Assembly: GCF_000304315.1 (NCBI RefSeq)
Contig: NC_018485.1
Span: 2,760,501-2,824,500 of the forward strand
Source of the DNA: Methylocystis sp. SC2
Lineage (GTDB): Bacteria > Pseudomonadota > Alphaproteobacteria > Rhizobiales > Beijerinckiaceae
Direction: 5' to 3'
DNA: 64,000 bases
The notes beneath the pieces are model-generated. The model did not search any database. It saw only the letters and a list, made by a program, of their open reading frames with translations, and had not been told where the DNA came from. This document shows, piece by piece, positions 19,508-35,424 of the stretch. Position numbers and translations under genes: made by a program. Within the stretch, counting starts at the first letter, position 1. Each line of letters begins with the position of its first letter.

Positions 19508-21781
19508 CTGAGCACGGCGATTGTAGAAATTGTCCATGAGTTGGACAAGCGACTGCGGTTGCGGCTTTTGTCGAATGCGGACGATTTCACGCAGACGGAA
19601 GTTGCGCTGCGACAGCTGCCCGGCGTCGCGTCCGTGCGCGCCAATCGCGCCTGCGCATCTTTAACGCTGGCGTATGACGGAAAGCCTGAGGTCCGCGACG
19701 CCATTCTCGCGACCGCGCGCCGAACGCCATCGGCGCCCGCGGATACATGGCGGCCTCCGCCAGAGGCCAGCGCCAAGCGCGTGACTCTCGCGGCCGGCGC
19801 GATCGCCGCCGCGCTCCTCCTTCCCGCGCCGCTCGCCGCAGCGATCACTTGGCTCAATATCGCGGGCCTCCTCGCGCGCGGCGTCCTTGCGGCGTCGCGC
19901 GGCGAGCTGAAGACAGACGTTCTTGATGCGCTCGCCGTCGGCGTGCCGGCGGCGCGCCAGGAATATGTCACCGCCAGCGTGACCCGCTTCCTGCTCGCGC
20001 TGGCGGAGCATATCGAGGCCGCCACCGTCCAGCAGTCCGACGAATTGCTGCGCTCGCTCCTGCGCCGGGCGCCTGGCGACGTCTGGGTGGAAGGTCGGAA
20101 CGGCGAACTCGCGCGAGTGGCTTTCATGCAGCTCAAAGGCGGTGAGCGGGTCGTCGTCGGCGCCGGCGAGACCATTCCGGTCGACGGCCAGGTGATGGCC
20201 GGCGCCGCCTATGTCGATCAGTCGTCGGTGACCGGCGAAAGCCTTCCCATACCGCGCGCGGTCGGAGATCAGGCGCTCGCGGGCGGCGTTGTCGCCGACG
20301 GACGGCTCGTGGTCCGGGCTGAGCGCGTGGGCGAAGACACCACGACGGGACGGATTTCGCGCTACATCCAGGACGCTCTCGACCGTCCGGCCGACATCCA
20401 GACTGTGTCCAGCGTCTTTGCGAATCGGCGCGTCGGCATTACGCTGGCCACAGCTGCGGTGGTGTTCGCGCTCACACGCGACTGGCGCCGGATCGAATCC
20501 GTCTTCATGGTCGACTATTCCTGCGCCGTGAAGCTCGGCACGCCGATCGCGATCAAGTCGACGATGTATCGGGCCGCGCAGGAAGGCTGTCTGGTCAAGA
20601 GCGGAACGGCGATCGAAACGCTTGCCGGGGTCGACACGGTCGTTTTCGACAAGACCGGCACGCTGACCCACAACACGCTTGAGGTCACGGACATTTGTCC
20701 GCTGGACCCCGGGATCGACGAAGAACGGGCGGCGGCCATGGTCGCCTCGCTCGGCGAGCACACGAGCCATCCCATCGCGCGCGCCGTTGTCGGGCTCGCG
20801 CAGCAGCGCCGGCTCGCCCATGTTCCGCACGAGGCCGTCAATTTTATTGTCGGCCACGGCGTGGAAGCGAATGTCGATGGACGTCGCATTCGGTTTGGCA
20901 GCCGGCATTACCTCGAAGACGACGAGCACATTTCATTCGCGAACGCCCGCAAGACCGTGCGCGCGCTTCAAGAACAGGGCAAATCGCTTCTCTATGTCGC
21001 CGCCGATGAGCGCCCGATCGCCGTCTTCGCCTTGCGCGATCGATTGCGACCGGAGAGCGTGAGCACGCTTGCGCAGTTGCGCGCCTTAGGAGTCAAGCGC
21101 CTCGTGATGATCACAGGCGATCGCCAGGCGCCGGCGCTGGCTCTGGCGGAGACGCTCGGCATAGATGCTGTGCATTATGAACAGCAGCCGGAGGACAAGG
21201 CCAACATCATAGAGGCGCTCAAGAAGGAGGGCCGCCGCGTCGTCTATATCGGCGATGGCGTGAACGACGGTCCGGCATTGATGGCGGCGGATGTCGGCGT
21301 CTCAATGCCGCGCGCCGCCGACATCGCCCGAGCCAGCGCCGACATTGTGTTGCTGGAAGACAGGCTGGAGTCCGTCGCCACGGTGCTCGCGGTCGCTCAA
21401 GAGGCGATGCGCTTGATCCACTCGAACTTCCGATTCGCGGTTGGGGTGAATTCGGCGATTCTCGCCGCCGCGGCGTTCGGGCGTCTTTCTCCGCTCGCCG
21501 CCGCCACGCTGCACAATGGGACGACGATCGCCGTCCTCGTGCGCGCCCTGCTGAGCGGACGCGCGCGCAGATCCCTCGCGGAGAAAATCGACGCGATTCG
21601 GTCGCGCTCGAGCGCAGCCGGGCGCACGAACAATAGCGGAGCTCCTTCAGCTCGGCGACGTAAGCGCCCGCCGGGTGAAGCGTTGCGCCCGACCACAAGA
21701 TCCCGCCGCATGATTGCGCTCTGTTGGCTTCGGCGCTGCGCCGACTACGCGCGGTCATTTTGGTTACAACTTAAGCAATGA
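19508..21781 (+). CDS. P1B-type heavy-metal translocating ATPase with atypical metal site
   Basis: About 757 residues. An N-terminal HMA-like domain (HELDKRLRLRLL...LPGVASVRAN) lacks the CxxC metal motif. P-type landmarks follow, numbered from TTG 19541: TGES about 231, DKTGTLT with Asp370, an HP motif (TSHPIARAV), and hinge GDGVNDGP near 572. The membrane metal site is SCAVKLGTP (about 327) instead of CPC. This fits the CtpC/CtpD-like branch rather than Cu exporters, so the ion is uncertain. The conserved N terminus (IVEIVHEL) lies upstream of the first standard in-frame start, TTG 19541. I place the start at a CTG (19508) with GGAG eight bases before it. The last 60 residues are an unusual Arg-rich tail. 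Confidence 0.82.
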   Translation: MSTAIVEIVHELDKRLRLRLLSNADDFTQTEVALRQLPGVASVRANRACASLTLAYDGKPEVRDAILATARRTPSAPADTWRPPPEASAKRVTLAAGAIAAALLLPAPLAAAITWLNIAGLLARGVLAASRGELKTDVLDALAVGVPAARQEYVTASVTRFLLALAEHIEAATVQQSDELLRSLLRRAPGDVWVEGRNGELARVAFMQLKGGERVVVGAGETIPVDGQVMAGAAYVDQSSVTGESLPIPRAVGDQALAGGVVADGRLVVRAERVGEDTTTGRISRYIQDALDRPADIQTVSSVFANRRVGITLATAAVVFALTRDWRRIESVFMVDYSCAVKLGTPIAIKSTMYRAAQEGCLVKSGTAIETLAGVDTVVFDKTGTLTHNTLEVTDICPLDPGIDEERAAAMVASLGEHTSHPIARAVVGLAQQRRLAHVPHEAVNFIVGHGVEANVDGRRIRFGSRHYLEDDEHISFANARKTVRALQEQGKSLLYVAADERPIAVFALRDRLRPESVSTLAQLRALGVKRLVMITGDRQAPALALAETLGIDAVHYEQQPEDKANIIEALKKEGRRVVYIGDGVNDGPALMAADVGVSMPRAADIARASADIVLLEDRLESVATVLAVAQEAMRLIHSNFRFAVGVNSAILAAAAFGRLSPLAAATLHNGTTIAVLVRALLSGRARRSLAEKIDAIRSRSSAAGRTNNSGAPSARRRKRPPGEALRPTTRSRRMIALCWLRRCADYARSFWLQLKQ

Positions 21782-21954
21782 AGTACTAGCTACTTTGGAA
21801 TGAGAATAAATACACGTAATGTATGGTACATATGTCACATCGCGCTTAAAATACTTCTGAAATGACGGTTACATAATTGACGGAAAAAAAATATTCGAGC
21901 TATCTGCAGCATACAAAGCGAGGCGTCGCGCTACACAATAGTAGAGGCGGAAGA
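21782..21954 (+). promoter_or_regulatory. AT-rich regulatory region upstream of the siderophore cluster
   Basis: This spacer is much more AT-rich than its neighbours. It contains two inverted repeats: AAGTA-N5-TACTT at 21782-21796 and ATGTA-N3-TACAT at 21820-21832. A TGAGAATAAAT stretch at 21803-21813 resembles half of a Fur-type 7-1-7 box. It is the natural place for iron-regulated promoter elements driving the receptor and biosynthesis genes. No full consensus box is visible, so the regulator is unassigned. Confidence 0.45.
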
Positions 21955-24387
21955 ATGACCAAGAAACATTCCAGATTTTCCTGCCTGGACATCTCAGTGA
22001 TCGGGAAAAAATCCCTGCTTGTATGTAGTCTCGGCGCGCCGGTCGTGATCGCGCTCGACGTCGCATCGGCCCTGGCGCAGAACGGCTCGCAAACGTTGCC
22101 TCCGGTGACCGTGGACGCCCCGCGCGAAAAGTCGCAAGCCAAGCCGCGGCAACAAACGCAACGCCCCGTCGCATCGAGCGCGCGTGCGAGCAGCGTTCAC
22201 CCGAGCGGCCCGAGACCGCATGTGGCGTCGACGCAGCACAGAGCGGCGTCCGCCGCGCCGCAGGTCGGTCCTTCGCTGCTCTCCGGCGCAAGCGGCGTCG
22301 CGCCGTCGCCGCCAACGGGCGAAATCGGCAATCTTCCGCCGGCCTACGCCGGCGGCGAGGTCGCGCGCGGCGCCCGGCTCGGCATGCTCGGCAATCGCGA
22401 TTTCATGGATACGCCGTTCAACGTGACAAGCTACACGTCGGCGCTGATCGAGAACCAGCAGGCGCGCACGCTGCAGCAGGTCTTGGAGAACGATCCGTCG
22501 GTCCGCATGACCACCTCGGCCGGGCATATTCGCGAGAATTTCAGAATTCGCGGCTTCCCCGTGCTTGGCAGCGAGCTTGCGCTCAATGGCATGTATGGCT
22601 TGGCGCCGGACGGCCATGTGGCGACCGAATTCCTGGAGCGCGTCGAAGTGCTCAAGGGGCCGGGCGCGCTGCTCAACGGCATGGCGCCCTTCGGCGCGGT
22701 CGGCGGCTCGATCAACCTCGTCACCAAACATGCCAGCGACGCGCCGATCACCAGCGTCAGCACGGATTACACGTCGAGTTCTCAGTTCGGCACGCATATT
22801 GACGTCGGGCGGCGCGGCGGCGACCACAATCAGTTCGGCGTTCGCTACAATGGCGTTTACCGCAGCGGCGGCACTGCGCTCGACGAACAGTGGAAAGTGC
22901 GCGGCCTGAATGCGTTGGCGCTCGATTACCGTGAAGAGCGCGTGAGGCTGTCGATCGACGCCTATCACAGCCAGGAAATCTTCAAGAATGGCAGCGCGTT
23001 CTTTGCGAGCTTCAGCGGCATCGGCGCGGCGGCGGCGCCAAGCGCAACCAAGAATCTGTTTATCGGTTCAAACGGCCGGTTTGAGAACGCCGCGGTCATG
23101 GCGCGCGGCGAACTCGACATCGCCGAGAACGTCACGGTTTTCGCGGGCATCGGCTTTTTGGACAGCCGAAACTTCGGCTTCACCAATGGAACCAATGCCC
23201 CCAGCGTGAATCTGCTCGGCAACTTCACCGGACCGCGTATCGTCAATCTGCGCGGCTACACCAATACGCTGTCGACGCAGGGCGGCATTCGCGGCCAGTT
23301 GGACACGGGCCCTCTGCGCCATCAATTCGTGCTGAGCGCCTCGGCGCTAAAATTTAGCCAAAGTTCCGAGTTCGGATTCAGCGGGTCTTACAGATCGAAC
23401 ATTTATCTGCCCGTCGTGCCGCCTCAGGCGCCTCCGCCGCCGGTTGTTCCGAACACCGCGTTCAATCCCAGTCGGCCGTATTTCGTAACCGATCCGAGAA
23501 AGACCGGAGAGAACTATCTGGCGAGCCTCGCCTTCGCCGACACCATTTCGGCCTTCGACGAGCGCATCCAGCTCATCGGCGGGCTGCGCAGCCAGCGCGT
23601 GATGACCAAGACATTCCAGGCGAATACCGGCATAGAGACGAACGCCTATGACAGCCATCGTCTCTCGCCGGCCTTCGCGCTGATCGTCAAGCCATTCGAC
23701 AACCGCCTGTCGCTTTACGCCAACTATATCGAGGGCCTCAGTCAGGGGTTGCGAGTCACCAATCCGCTCGCAACCAATTTCAACGAGTCGTTTCCGCCTT
23801 TCGTCTCCAAGCAGATCGAAACCGGCGCGAAGCTGGATTTGGGCGTTCTCGCGAATACGCTGAGCTTTTACGAGATTACGCAACCCACTCTTTCGACCGT
23901 GACCAGCGGCGGCCTGCTCAGTTACAAGCCCGTCCGGCAGCGCAATCAGGGCATCGAGTGGAACGTCTTCGGCGAGCCGATCCCGGGCGTCCGCGTGCTC
24001 GGGGGCGTCTCTTATATGATCGGCGTCATCACGCAGAGCGCGGACGGAAAGACCACCGGAAAGAACGCCTTCGGCATCCCGCGATGGCAGGCGAACTTCT
24101 ATGGCGAATGGGATATTCCCTATCTGGTCGGGGTGACCGTGGAAGGCCGCGTCATCTATACGAGCGCCCTCTATGTCGACTCGTTGAACTACTACCGAAT
24201 TCCTGAATGGGCGCGCTTCGACGCAGGCGCGCGCTACAACACGAAGATCTACGGCACAGACATGACGCTGCGGGCGAATGTGAACAATCTGTTCAACCAC
24301 AGCTACTGGTCTGGCGCCTTCAACGACGGCTTCGCCACGCTCGATGCGCCACGCACCGTCCTGCTGTCGGCGACGTTCAACTTCTAA
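21955..24387 (+). CDS. TonB-dependent siderophore receptor
   Basis: 810-residue outer-membrane receptor for ferric siderophore uptake. After a signal region (ending near ALAQ) comes a TonB-box-like LPPVTVDAP, then a Pro/Ala/Ser/Arg-rich linker of roughly 80-90 residues. The plug domain has RIRGFPV and VEVLKGPGALLNG, followed by the beta-barrel, ending in aromatic Phe (LSATFNF) as outer-membrane barrels do. No separate STN signalling domain is visible. ATG 21955 has GAGG seven bases upstream; an in-frame TTG at 21877 is possible. It is the first gene of the catecholate cluster, so the ligand is probably the encoded product. Confidence 0.92.
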   Translation: MTKKHSRFSCLDISVIGKKSLLVCSLGAPVVIALDVASALAQNGSQTLPPVTVDAPREKSQAKPRQQTQRPVASSARASSVHPSGPRPHVASTQHRAASAAPQVGPSLLSGASGVAPSPPTGEIGNLPPAYAGGEVARGARLGMLGNRDFMDTPFNVTSYTSALIENQQARTLQQVLENDPSVRMTTSAGHIRENFRIRGFPVLGSELALNGMYGLAPDGHVATEFLERVEVLKGPGALLNGMAPFGAVGGSINLVTKHASDAPITSVSTDYTSSSQFGTHIDVGRRGGDHNQFGVRYNGVYRSGGTALDEQWKVRGLNALALDYREERVRLSIDAYHSQEIFKNGSAFFASFSGIGAAAAPSATKNLFIGSNGRFENAAVMARGELDIAENVTVFAGIGFLDSRNFGFTNGTNAPSVNLLGNFTGPRIVNLRGYTNTLSTQGGIRGQLDTGPLRHQFVLSASALKFSQSSEFGFSGSYRSNIYLPVVPPQAPPPPVVPNTAFNPSRPYFVTDPRKTGENYLASLAFADTISAFDERIQLIGGLRSQRVMTKTFQANTGIETNAYDSHRLSPAFALIVKPFDNRLSLYANYIEGLSQGLRVTNPLATNFNESFPPFVSKQIETGAKLDLGVLANTLSFYEITQPTLSTVTSGGLLSYKPVRQRNQGIEWNVFGEPIPGVRVLGGVSYMIGVITQSADGKTTGKNAFGIPRWQANFYGEWDIPYLVGVTVEGRVIYTSALYVDSLNYYRIPEWARFDAGARYNTKIYGTDMTLRANVNNLFNHSYWSGAFNDGFATLDAPRTVLLSATFNF

Positions 24388-24402
24388 GGATAGGAGCGGA
24401 CG

Positions 24403-24690
24403 ATGAACCTCTCGCCCGCAGCTATTCAATTCGCCGCCTGCGCGGCCATCGCAACGGGCGCCGCCAGCCTCTATCTCGGCGCGAAGAACCAGCGCTGGCT
24501 GTCGCGGCCGCTGCCTGGGTTGTGGAGCGGCGTCGCTGGCGCGGCGCTGCTGCTTCTCGGCGTTTTTCTGTGGAGTCAGACGGTTCAGCTTTCAACCGCC
24601 ATTTTCGGGACGCTCGCTCTGGTCATGCTTCTGTTCATCGCCTTCCCGTGCCTGGGCGCGCTGCGGACCTTCATCAGGAACGCGCCATGA
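24403..24690 (+). CDS. small three-helix membrane protein (DUF3325-like)
   Basis: 95-residue inner-membrane protein with about three helices (AIQFAACAAIATGAASLYLG; GVAGAALLLLGVFLW; IFGTLALVMLLFIAF). Proteins of this size and topology (DUF3325 type) commonly sit between TonB receptors and PepSY membrane proteins in iron loci. The exact role is unknown; an accessory part in ferric-siderophore reduction or uptake is inferred. The stop overlaps the next gene in an ATGA. GGAG sits close before the start. Confidence 0.7.
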   Translation: MNLSPAAIQFAACAAIATGAASLYLGAKNQRWLSRPLPGLWSGVAGAALLLLGVFLWSQTVQLSTAIFGTLALVMLLFIAFPCLGALRTFIRNAP

Positions 24691-24971
24691 GTCAGATCCG
24701 ACGCGATTGGGTGAGCAAGACCTCGGCCGGCGCCATTCTGGGCCTCAGCCTCGCGATCGCGCTTGCGGGACTCTTTGCGTGGCTCAGTCCCGGCGGACTG
24801 ACGACTCCAAATAAATTCCAGCTCGTGATGTGGCTGATCGCGCCGATCTGGCTGACGACGCTGAGTCTCTGTTTCTTCTTTTCGAGCGGCATACGCGCCT
24901 GGCTTTGGCTGGGCGGCGCGAATTTACTGGCGTACGCCGGCCTATTCGCCTGCCGCCTTCTCCTTCGCTAA
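24687..24971 (+). CDS. small membrane protein (DUF3649-like)
   Basis: 94-residue protein with about three hydrophobic helices (GAILGLSLAIALAGLFAWL; LVMWLIAPIWLTTLSLCFFF; GGANLLAYAGLFACRLLL). The pattern resembles small iron-uptake membrane proteins that travel with PepSY proteins. It begins inside the stop of the previous gene (ATGA) and ends 15 bp before the PepSY gene, so the three are one translational group. The function is inferred from context only. Confidence 0.68.
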   Translation: MSQIRRDWVSKTSAGAILGLSLAIALAGLFAWLSPGGLTTPNKFQLVMWLIAPIWLTTLSLCFFFSSGIRAWLWLGGANLLAYAGLFACRLLLR

Positions 24972-24986
24972 TCGGGACAACGCACG

Positions 24987-26588
24987 ATGCGCGCCGACGT
25001 TGTTCGACTCTATAAGGTTGTCCATACGTGGACAGGCATCACCGCCGGGATGTTTCTGTTCATCGCCTTTTACGCCGGCTCCATCACGGTGTTCGCCGAG
25101 CCGCTCGCGCGCTGGGTTTCAACCCCCGCTCCAGTCCGCCTCACCGCGCTTGCCCGATCGGATGAATTGATCGCGCGCACGCTTGCCGCTCGGCCCGACG
25201 CCGCCAAGGAATTCACGCTCCATTTGGGCGAAACCGAAGATCTTTGGGCGCGGCTCACATGGCGAAAAGGCAAGGACGACAGGACGCCGTGGTCGGCCGA
25301 ACTCTCTCCCGAAGGCGACTTGCGCCTGGCGCAATCATATCGCTCGAGCGTTGTCGACTTCGTCGATAATATTCACCGAACCGCGGGCATTCCAGGCGCT
25401 AATGACATCGGCGAGACCGTCATGGGCGTCGTGAGCGCCGTTTACGCGGTCGCGCTTGTGTCGGGCTTGATCATCGTTCTGCCTTCGCTCGTCAAGGATC
25501 TATTCGCCCTGCGAATAGGCCCCAATCTCAAGCGCATGTGGCTCGACGCGCATAATGTCGTGGGCGTCGTCAGCCTGCCGTTCCACATCGTCATCGCGCT
25601 GAGCGCGGTTGTTTTCTGCCTGCACGACCAGCTGTACGACGCGCTCGACTATGTCGTCTATGACGGCCGTCTGAAGTCGGTCATGGCCGCGAGCAACCCC
25701 TTCAACTCTATCAAAAAGGACGAACGGCCCGCGCCGATGCTCCCTGTCAACACGCTTCTCGAGCGGGTGAAGGCGGCATCGCCGAGTTTCGTCCCCGCCG
25801 AGATGCGTTACCGAAACGCTGGGCTTCGGGGCGCCTCGGTTCAGGTTTGGGGTTATGACGCCCGCTATATGACGAGAGGAAAGGGGTTCGCGGTCGTCAG
25901 TCCGGTCACCGGCGAGATCGCCAACACGGACTATCTTCCCGGCCGAGAGGGAACTTGGACGGGCGTCGTGGCGACGTTTTTCGCGCTGCATTTCGCCACC
26001 TTCGGCGGCGATGTCGTGCGCGTCTGCTATTTTCTTCTCGGCATTGCGGGCGCCTTCCTTTTCTATTCCGGCAATTTGCTTTGGATTGAATCTCGTCGGC
26101 GAACTGAACGGCGAAACGGCGGGCCTGTCATTCAGAAGACATCGACGCGGCTGATGTCCGCCGCCACGGTCGGCGTTTGTCTCGGCGCCATCTGCGCGAT
26201 CTCCATCACCATCGTGGCGGCGAAATGGTTGAATGGCCGTGTCGCGAACATCGATGTGTGGCACAATGGCGTTTATTACGCCGTGTTCCTGGCGAGCGTC
26301 CTTTGGTCGTTCCTCAGGGGAGCGGCCGCGGCCAGCGTCGAGCTTCTCTGGCTTGCCGCGATAACCGCCGCTGCAATTCCTTTAACCTCGCTGCTCAGCT
26401 GGGCGTCGCCTGCGCTCGGCATGCAAGGTTCGGCGAGCATGGCCGCGCTCGGCGTTGATCTGGTCGCGCTTTCCGCCGCCTTGTCCTTCGTCTGGATGGC
26501 GCGCTCAGCGGCGCATCGCGTGGAATATGGGCCTGCCGACAGCGTCTGGGCCGCATCCCGCCGGCGACTGCAGGAGGCGGCGCGATGA
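24987..26588 (+). CDS. PepSY-associated transmembrane protein, putative ferric-siderophore reductase
   Basis: 533-residue PepSY_TM protein with about seven or eight helices. The N-terminal helix (HTWTGITAGMFLFIAFYAGS) contains a conserved His, a periplasmic domain follows, and further His residues lie at helix ends (NIHRTAG, DAHNVVGVV, PFHIVIAL, ALHFATFGG). Relatives such as FpvG act in the inner membrane, reducing iron from siderophores in the periplasm, probably via haem. Placement after the receptor and two small membrane genes matches that type of module. The stop overlaps fes in an ATGA. Confidence 0.82.
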   Translation: MRADVVRLYKVVHTWTGITAGMFLFIAFYAGSITVFAEPLARWVSTPAPVRLTALARSDELIARTLAARPDAAKEFTLHLGETEDLWARLTWRKGKDDRTPWSAELSPEGDLRLAQSYRSSVVDFVDNIHRTAGIPGANDIGETVMGVVSAVYAVALVSGLIIVLPSLVKDLFALRIGPNLKRMWLDAHNVVGVVSLPFHIVIALSAVVFCLHDQLYDALDYVVYDGRLKSVMAASNPFNSIKKDERPAPMLPVNTLLERVKAASPSFVPAEMRYRNAGLRGASVQVWGYDARYMTRGKGFAVVSPVTGEIANTDYLPGREGTWTGVVATFFALHFATFGGDVVRVCYFLLGIAGAFLFYSGNLLWIESRRRTERRNGGPVIQKTSTRLMSAATVGVCLGAICAISITIVAAKWLNGRVANIDVWHNGVYYAVFLASVLWSFLRGAAAASVELLWLAAITAAAIPLTSLLSWASPALGMQGSASMAALGVDLVALSAALSFVWMARSAAHRVEYGPADSVWAASRRRLQEAAR

Positions 26589-27949
26589 CGACGTCTTGCG
26601 AGCAATTGTTGAAAGGCCGCTTCGGCCATGACGTGGGTTCCGATCGCTGGTGGCGTCGGGTCGCCATCGAAGGCTGTCCAATTGTCCAGGCGATAGGCGG
26701 GGACCGGGCGCGCGTCTCGTTCTTATGGCGTGACCCTGAAGGCGATGCGACGACCTCAAGGACTCGATGTGTCTATATCGATATCTGCTCAGTCACTGAT
26801 CATCATAGCAATGAACACGCCTCTTTGCAGCGGATCGTCGGAACGGACGTCTGGCATTGGTCATTCGAGGTAGAGGCTGAATGGCGCGGAAGCTATTGCT
26901 TCATTCCTCTCGATGACCACTGTCTCAATGGCGCCCGCGGCGCTGACGGCGACTTGTCGCCAAGTGCGTGGTGGCGCGCAGCGCTGAAGTTCGCTCAGCC
27001 CGATTCGTTGAACCCCAACCTTTGCCATGTCGGCCCGCGCGGACAGCCGGTGTCCGCCGCGCATCTTCCCCAGGCGCCAATGCAAACGGCATGGCGAGAC
27101 GTCGATCGCAACAGCCGCCCCGCGGCCGATCAGAGCCGCCTCCATCGAATGGAATGGAACAGCGCTCGGCTGCGCAACAGCCGCCGTGTTTGGGTTTATC
27201 GCACCGGCGCGACGCCTGAAGAAAGCAAGCTTCCTCTCGTCGTGCTCCTGGACGGCCAATATTGGGCCGAAGCCATGCCGGTCTTCTCAGCCCTGGACCA
27301 TGCCACGCGCGCCGATTCGCTTCCGCCCAGCGTCTATGTGCTCGTCGATTCGCTCAGTGCAGACACGCGTCGTCGCGAGCTCACATGTGACGAAGCCTTT
27401 CTGGAGGCGCTTCAGCAGGAGCTTTTGCCAATAGTGGCGGGCCTCGCGCCGTGCGGCCGCGATCCGAACAAGACCGTCATCGCTGGACAGAGCTTTGGCG
27501 GACTCGCCGCGCTTTTCGCCGGTCTTCGCGCGCCAGAATGCTTCGGTCGCGTGCTCAGCCAATCTGGCTCGTTTTGGTGGCCGGGAGCTTATGCGCGGGA
27601 GGAGCTGCGGCCGCACGTTCCTGATACTCGCGGTCATGCGCGAGACGTCGTCGCCGATTTGATCGAGAGGAGCAGGAGTGGCGCTTCCCGTCTTCGCGTC
27701 TTTCTAGAGGCTGGAAGCTTCGAGAAAATCATTCGCGTCGCCAACGACCGCGTTCATCGGACTCTCGTCGATGCAGGGCACGACGCCCACTATCGCGTCT
27801 ATTCGGGCGGGCACGATCCGCTCTGCTGGCGTGGCGGATTGCTTGACGGCCTGTCCCTTCTGCTCGCCGATCGTCGTGCGGCGCCGGCTGGCGCTACGGC
27901 GTCTCGCGCGCAGGCCTCAAGATTAGCAATTACAGACGCGACGGAGTGA
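26585..27949 (+). CDS. fes: enterochelin esterase-like protein (Fes)
   Basis: 454-residue alpha/beta-hydrolase with an N-terminal Fes-type domain (about 30-165, including VSFLWRDPEGD) and a C-terminal esterase-D-like domain. The nucleophile is Ser303 in GQSFGG. A catalytic His is H410 in SGGHDPLCW. The acid is likely Glu in FLEAGSFE. Fes hydrolyses the ester bonds of ferric tri-catecholate lactones to free iron. No signal peptide is seen, so a cytoplasmic enzyme is expected. Its presence supports an ester-linked (Ser-containing) product of the downstream NRPS. Confidence 0.9.
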   Translation: MTTSCEQLLKGRFGHDVGSDRWWRRVAIEGCPIVQAIGGDRARVSFLWRDPEGDATTSRTRCVYIDICSVTDHHSNEHASLQRIVGTDVWHWSFEVEAEWRGSYCFIPLDDHCLNGARGADGDLSPSAWWRAALKFAQPDSLNPNLCHVGPRGQPVSAAHLPQAPMQTAWRDVDRNSRPAADQSRLHRMEWNSARLRNSRRVWVYRTGATPEESKLPLVVLLDGQYWAEAMPVFSALDHATRADSLPPSVYVLVDSLSADTRRRELTCDEAFLEALQQELLPIVAGLAPCGRDPNKTVIAGQSFGGLAALFAGLRAPECFGRVLSQSGSFWWPGAYAREELRPHVPDTRGHARDVVADLIERSRSGASRLRVFLEAGSFEKIIRVANDRVHRTLVDAGHDAHYRVYSGGHDPLCWRGGLLDGLSLLLADRRAAPAGATASRAQASRLAITDATE

Positions 27950-27953
27950 ATGT

Positions 27954-28178
27954 GTGAATGACGCGCAGCCAAACCCATTCGACGACGAAAACCTTACGTT
28001 TCTCGTTCTGGTCAATTCCCAGGGCCAACACAGTCTCTGGCCGACATTCGCCCCGCAGCCTGCAGGCTGGCGGCGGCTCTTCGGTCCGAGCGATCGGAAC
28101 GACTGCGTAAAATTCGTCGATGAGCATTGGACCGACATGCGCCCGCAATCTCTTCGTGACGCTTCCCGTCGGCGCTAA
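27954..28178 (+). CDS. MbtH-like NRPS accessory protein
   Basis: 74-residue MbtH-family protein that binds NRPS adenylation domains and supports their folding and activity. Signature parts are NPFDDE near the N terminus, SLWP, PAGWRRLFG and HWTDMRPQSLR, with the conserved Trp residues. The GTG start lies five bases after the fes stop. It precedes the NRPS gene, its likely partner. Confidence 0.92.
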   Translation: MNDAQPNPFDDENLTFLVLVNSQGQHSLWPTFAPQPAGWRRLFGPSDRNDCVKFVDEHWTDMRPQSLRDASRRR

Positions 28179-28221
28179 CCGAATGACTTCGTAGGCCGCT
28201 TTTCTTTCGAGGGAACGACAA

Positions 28222-35421
<7,200 letters not shown>

Positions 35422-35424
35422 GGC

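Noticed and set aside
19661..20929. 422-residue minus-strand frame opposite the P-type ATPase
   Set aside because: Antisense shadow; the plus strand has all P-type ATPase motifs.
23347..24429. 360-residue minus-strand frame opposite the TonB receptor
   Set aside because: Antisense shadow with charged composition and no recognisable fold.
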